A stretch of 8,780 nucleotides of DNA from an uncultured Collinsella sp. (GTDB lineage Bacteria > Actinomycetota > Coriobacteriia > Coriobacteriales > Coriobacteriaceae), in assembly GCA_900549245.1 (NCBI GenBank), contig URNQ01000063.1:1-8780 (forward strand), in the 5' to 3' direction. Numbering within the stretch: position 1 is the first letter of the stretch; each line of letters begins with the position of its first letter. Positions 5,889 through 8,780 of the stretch are shown here, piece after piece. The notes under the pieces were generated by a model. It was not told the origin of the DNA. It ran no database searches and worked only from the letters and a program-made list of their open reading frames with translations. The position numbers and the translations under genes are program-made.

Positions 5889-7136
5889 ATGGCAACTAAT
5901 CAAGAAACGGCCGTCATTAAGGCGCGCATGGACCGTATTCCCTCGGCGTTGTCGCCCGAACTTTTCGAGCGCATTGCCACCGATCGTGCTTCGGGCTATG
6001 TTAACCCGTATCGTTGCAACGACGATCAGGTCATTCGTCGTATTGATCGCGCCTCCGACAAAGGCACGCTTATGCGTCCGGCGTTTATGCGCGATACCGA
6101 AAAGATACTTCATCTTCCGGCGTACACCCGTTATGCAGGCAAAACGCAGGTCTTTAGCTTCCGTAGCAATGACGATCTGTCACGCCGCGGTTTGCACGTG
6201 CAGCTTGTCTCCCGCATTGCGCGCGATATCGGTCGCGCCCTGGGGCTCAATTGCGATCTGATCGAGGCGATTGGCCTGGGCCACGACTTGGGACACACGC
6301 CTTTCGGCCATGCCGGCGAGCGCTTCCTCAACGATATCTATCATGAGCGTACGGGGCGTTATTTTTTCCATAACGTGCAGTCGGTCCGCGTGCTCGACGC
6401 GCTGTACGGCCGCAACGTGTCACTCCAGACGCTCGACGGCGTGCTATGCCATAACGGCGAGTACGAGCAGCGCGTGTTTGAATTGTCGGATATGGGCTCC
6501 TTTGACCAGTTCGATCAGGCGGTCGAGGACTGCATCGCCACGGGCTATGGCGCCATTGGGCACCTGCGTCCCATGACGCTCGAGGGCTGCGTCGTTCGCA
6601 TCTCGGATATTCTTGCCTACGTCGGTCGTGACCGTCAGGATGCGATCGCGGCGGGCCTGCTTTCGCCCGACGCTTTTGATGATGGCCGGGGCGGCGCCTA
6701 CAACAGTTGGATCCTAACGCATGCCTCCATCGATATCGTTGAGCACAGCTATGGTAAGCCGCGTATCGAGATGAGCGAGGACCTGTTTGAGGAAATTCGC
6801 CGAGCCAAGCACGAGAACTACGAGAAGATCTATAGCAAGGGCGGTATCGAAGGCGATTCCGAGGCGGAGCTGCGCGAGGCGTTCGTAAAGCTCTACGACC
6901 GTTGCCTGTGGGATCTAAACAGTGGCGACGAGTCCTCTTACATCTTTAAGCACCATATTTCGCGCATTGGGCAGCAGCTTTCCTACTACGATCGCGCCTA
7001 TGTCTGGCAGGACGACAAGGACCAAGCCGTGGTGGATTATATCGCGAGCATGACGGACGGTTATTTCTGCGAGCTGACGAGCAAGCTGTTCCCGGGTCTA
7101 AAGTTTCCGCACCGTACCTATATTAACGAACGGTAG
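5889..7136 (+). CDS. dgt: HD-domain deoxyguanosinetriphosphate triphosphohydrolase-like protein
   Basis: Predicted to hydrolyse dGTP (or other dNTPs) to the deoxynucleoside and triphosphate, trimming the dNTP pool in the cytoplasm. The 415-residue protein shows the family pattern: LPAYTRYAGKTQVF (76-89), the first metal ligand His103 within GLHVQLVSRIAR, the HD pair His132-Asp133 in GLGHDLGHTPFGHAGE (129-144), and the distal Asp240 in VVRISDILAY (235-244). All four expected metal ligands are present, so it is probably active. Length lies between the short and long dGTPase groups. The region after about 260 has no recognised motif. The start is set by AAGGAG at 5877-5882. It follows the prepilin peptidase by 31 bases and may be cotranscribed with it, without functional link. 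Substrate specificity (dGTP versus general dNTP) cannot be read from the sequence. Some dGTPases act against phages, but nothing here points to a defence island. Confidence 0.88.
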   Translation: MATNQETAVIKARMDRIPSALSPELFERIATDRASGYVNPYRCNDDQVIRRIDRASDKGTLMRPAFMRDTEKILHLPAYTRYAGKTQVFSFRSNDDLSRRGLHVQLVSRIARDIGRALGLNCDLIEAIGLGHDLGHTPFGHAGERFLNDIYHERTGRYFFHNVQSVRVLDALYGRNVSLQTLDGVLCHNGEYEQRVFELSDMGSFDQFDQAVEDCIATGYGAIGHLRPMTLEGCVVRISDILAYVGRDRQDAIAAGLLSPDAFDDGRGGAYNSWILTHASIDIVEHSYGKPRIEMSEDLFEEIRRAKHENYEKIYSKGGIEGDSEAELREAFVKLYDRCLWDLNSGDESSYIFKHHISRIGQQLSYYDRAYVWQDDKDQAVVDYIASMTDGYFCELTSKLFPGLKFPHRTYINER

Positions 7137-7151
7137 TTCGTATAAATTCGG

Positions 7152-7157
7152 TATACT
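7152..7157 (+). promoter_or_regulatory. Possible -10 box ahead of rarA
   Basis: TATACT matches five of six positions of TATAAT and sits in an AT-rich gap 40 bases before the preferred rarA ATG. No good -35 hexamer is visible 16-18 bases upstream, which falls at the end of the dGTPase gene. The motif suggests separate transcription of rarA but is weak alone. Confidence 0.35.
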
Positions 7158-7196
7158 GTTAGTTGAAAACGTTTTTGAATGATGCACGGGATGGCT

Positions 7197-8546
7197 ATGG
7201 ACGACCTTTTTTCTGTTTCGACGCGCGAGCGTTCCTTTCAGAATGCGCCGCTTGCGGTTCGCATGCGCCCCAATTCGCTCGATGAGTATGTTGGCCAGCA
7301 AAAGGCCGTCGGTAAGGGCTCATGGTTGCGTGCCGCGATCGAGCACGACGTGCTTTCGAGCGTGATTCTGTACGGGCCGGCCGGTACGGGCAAGACGACG
7401 CTGGCCCACATTATCGCCAACCATACCAAGAGCGAGTTTGTCGAGGTCAGCGCCGTGACGGGCACCGTAAAGGACTTGCGCCGCGTGATTGACGAGGCCA
7501 AGACGCGCCTGAATACGTACGACCGCCGCACCATTCTATTCATCGATGAGATTCACCGCTTCTCTAAGTCGCAGCAGGATGCCCTGCTGCATGCAGTTGA
7601 GAACCGTACCGTCATTATGATTGGCGCTACGACGGAGAATCCGTACTTCGAGGTCAACTCGGCATTGCTCTCGCGTGGTCGTGTTGTGGAACTCGAACAC
7701 CTTAAGGACGGGGACATTGCCACGCTGATCGAGCGTGCGCTCGAGGCTCCGCATGGTCTGAACGGTAAGTTCTCGGCCGATGAGGATACGGTCAAGACCA
7801 TCTGCACGCTGGCCGCGGGTGATGCGCGCTCTGCCCTGACGACGCTCGAGCTGGCGAGCGAGATTGCCGTCACGCGTCCCGATACCGAAGGGACGCCAGC
7901 GCCGGCGGCGGGGGAGCGTTATCCCATCACCGTCGATGACGTGAAGATTGCCAACCCGCGCCGCGGTTTTTCGTATGACAAAAACGGTGACATGCACTAT
8001 GACATTATCAGTGCGTTTATTAAGTCTATGCGCGGCAGCGACCCCGATGCCACGATCTATTGGCTCGCGCGCATGATCGACGCGGGGGAGGATCCTAAGT
8101 TTATCGCCCGCCGCATTATGATTCAGGCTTCTGAGGATGTTGGCAATGCCGATCCGCAGGCACTTTTGGTGGCGCAAGCCGCGTTTAAGTCTGCCGAGGT
8201 CATTGGCTATCCCGAGTGCCGAATTAACCTGGCTCAGGCTGCACTCTATGTGTGCTTGGCGCCTAAATCCAACGCGTGCGAGGCTTCGATCGATGCGGCG
8301 CTGGCCGATATCCATAATAGCGGATTGCGCGAGGTGCCCAGTTATCTTCGCGATCGTCACCGTCCCGGCAGCGACGAGTACGGTGTATACAAGTACCCAC
8401 ACGATTATCCCGAAGGTTGGGTCGACCAGCGCTATTTGCCCGAAGGCCTGGAGCGTGGTGCCTTTTGGCAGCCTGCCGGCCGCGGTTGGGAAGAATGGCG
8501 TGTGGAGCAAAGCGAGCGCGACCGTAGCGGCAGGGCGCCAAAGTAA
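7197..8546 (+). CDS. rarA: Replication-associated recombination protein A (RarA/MgsA), AAA+ ATPase
   Basis: AAA+ ATPase of the clamp-loader group that works at stalled or damaged replication forks, linked to RecA, SSB and gap handling. In 449 residues (from ATG 7197) it shows PLAVRMRP and the LDEYVGQ element at the N-terminus, Walker A GPAGTGKTT (7374-7400, Lys66), Walker B LFIDEIH (Asp117-Glu118), and TENPYFEVNSALLSR with the likely arginine finger. The C-terminal RarA signature includes ASEDVGNADPQAL, GYPECRINLAQAALY, and YKYPHDYPEGWVDQRYLP. Length agrees with the family (about 420-450). Four in-frame ATGs lie within 19 bases (7179, 7182, 7191, 7197); only 7197 has a spaced purine site (GGGA at 7188-7191), giving the family-like start MDDLF. 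A start at 7179 would add six residues. The following gene begins 74 bases downstream. Identification is firm; the exact start is not. Confidence 0.95.
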   Translation: MDDLFSVSTRERSFQNAPLAVRMRPNSLDEYVGQQKAVGKGSWLRAAIEHDVLSSVILYGPAGTGKTTLAHIIANHTKSEFVEVSAVTGTVKDLRRVIDEAKTRLNTYDRRTILFIDEIHRFSKSQQDALLHAVENRTVIMIGATTENPYFEVNSALLSRGRVVELEHLKDGDIATLIERALEAPHGLNGKFSADEDTVKTICTLAAGDARSALTTLELASEIAVTRPDTEGTPAPAAGERYPITVDDVKIANPRRGFSYDKNGDMHYDIISAFIKSMRGSDPDATIYWLARMIDAGEDPKFIARRIMIQASEDVGNADPQALLVAQAAFKSAEVIGYPECRINLAQAALYVCLAPKSNACEASIDAALADIHNSGLREVPSYLRDRHRPGSDEYGVYKYPHDYPEGWVDQRYLPEGLERGAFWQPAGRGWEEWRVEQSERDRSGRAPK

Positions 8547-8565
8547 GCTTTTGGGAATCTTCTGT

Positions 8566-8576
8566 CCCCTTTGGGG
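8566..8576 (+). other. Small perfect hairpin between rarA and the last gene
   Basis: CCCC-TTT-GGGG (8566-8576) is a 4-bp GC stem with a three-base loop, 20 bases after the rarA stop. No T-run follows, so it is not a standard terminator. The overlapping bases 8562-8572 are the reverse complement of AAAGGGGACAG found in the terminator apex at 5375-5385. Confidence 0.35.
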
Positions 8577-8620
8577 TACCATGAACAACGTCTGTATTTC
8601 GATTCCTTTGGGAGGCTTGT

Positions 8621-8780
8621 ATGAGTCCCATTCAAATCGCCTTGCTGCTGCTCGCCGTTGCCGGCGTGTGGGCTATCGTTGAGCTTGCGCTCACCCTGCG
8701 CAAAACCCGCACCGTTGTCGACTCGCTCGACAAGACGGTAACTGACCTCAACAATACGATTGCCGAGGCGCAGCCCGTGG
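8621..8780 (+). CDS. Small membrane-anchored protein, DUF948-like, cut by the window end
   Basis: Function unknown. The first 53 codons are present; the gene runs off the window. The protein begins with a hydrophobic segment (residues about 4-25, rich in Leu, Ala and Val) that would act as an N-terminal membrane anchor. A hydrophilic stretch with heptad-like hydrophobic spacing follows (TVVDSLDKTVTDLNNTI), suggesting a coiled coil. This layout is that of DUF948 proteins (YtxG-like), which in Gram-positive bacteria are small, single-pass and often coiled-coil. The ATG at 8621 has GGGAGG at 8610-8615 with a five-base spacer. It lies 74 bases after rarA; no clear promoter is seen in the gap, so cotranscription with rarA is possible. 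The family call rests on the anchor plus coiled-coil layout and on a recalled gene order, so it is tentative. Confidence 0.65.
   Translation, partial: MSPIQIALLLLAVAGVWAIVELALTLRKTRTVVDSLDKTVTDLNNTIAEAQPV

Noticed and set aside
8551..8582. Possible promoter TTGGGA / TACCAT before the last gene
   Set aside because: The spacer is 20 bases and both hexamers are poor matches.
7536..8588. Antisense open frame of 350 codons over rarA
   Set aside because: Long but explained by codon bias of rarA, which has intact Walker A, Walker B and C-terminal signatures; no domain is seen in the antisense product.
8581..8620. Possible small upstream gene from ATG 8581
   Set aside because: It has no clear ribosome binding site, and its frame runs into the downstream gene out of phase.
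1..8780. Search for CRISPR repeats, tRNA genes, insertion sequence ends and a new defence or mobile system
   Set aside because: No regularly spaced repeats, cloverleaf-like gene, transposase or integrase was found; all long + strand genes belong to recognisable families and look chromosomal.

Overview
The window reads as a chromosomal housekeeping segment of a fairly GC-rich bacterium. Gene content, codon use (mostly G/C third positions in ileS, with GAG, CTC and GCC common) and gene order suggest an anaerobic actinomycete of the Coriobacteriia, most like Collinsella. That placement comes from recalled gene order and sequence flavour, not from a search. All supported genes are on the + strand. 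I see no tRNA, rRNA, CRISPR array, insertion sequence or integrase.

Region 1 (1-3977): the C-terminal three quarters of isoleucyl-tRNA synthetase (ileS, cut by the window start), a 184-base gap with a weak hairpin and a possible promoter, then lspA (lipoprotein signal peptidase, TTG start) overlapping rluD (RluA-family pseudouridine synthase) by one base. This is a translation and envelope-maturation cluster, and ileS-lspA neighbourhood is common in bacteria.

Region 2 (3978-5857): a possible promoter, a membrane-bound family 2 glycosyltransferase of the processive synthase type, a very strong intrinsic terminator, and a compact A24-family prepilin peptidase that begins only 28 bases after the terminator T-run. 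Both products act at the membrane, but nothing shows that they share a pathway.

Region 3 (5858-8780): an HD-domain dGTP triphosphohydrolase-like protein, a RarA/MgsA-type AAA+ replication-recombination ATPase, and the first 53 codons of a small single-pass membrane protein resembling DUF948. dGTPase and RarA both touch DNA replication (nucleotide pools and stalled forks), though a -10-like box between them suggests separate transcription.

I found no new multi-gene system. The most unusual points are the terminator just ahead of the prepilin peptidase with a GGGGACAG-containing apex and a duplicated left arm, the orphan prepilin peptidase itself, a non-consensus editing-site loop in IleRS, and a long charged tail on LspA.
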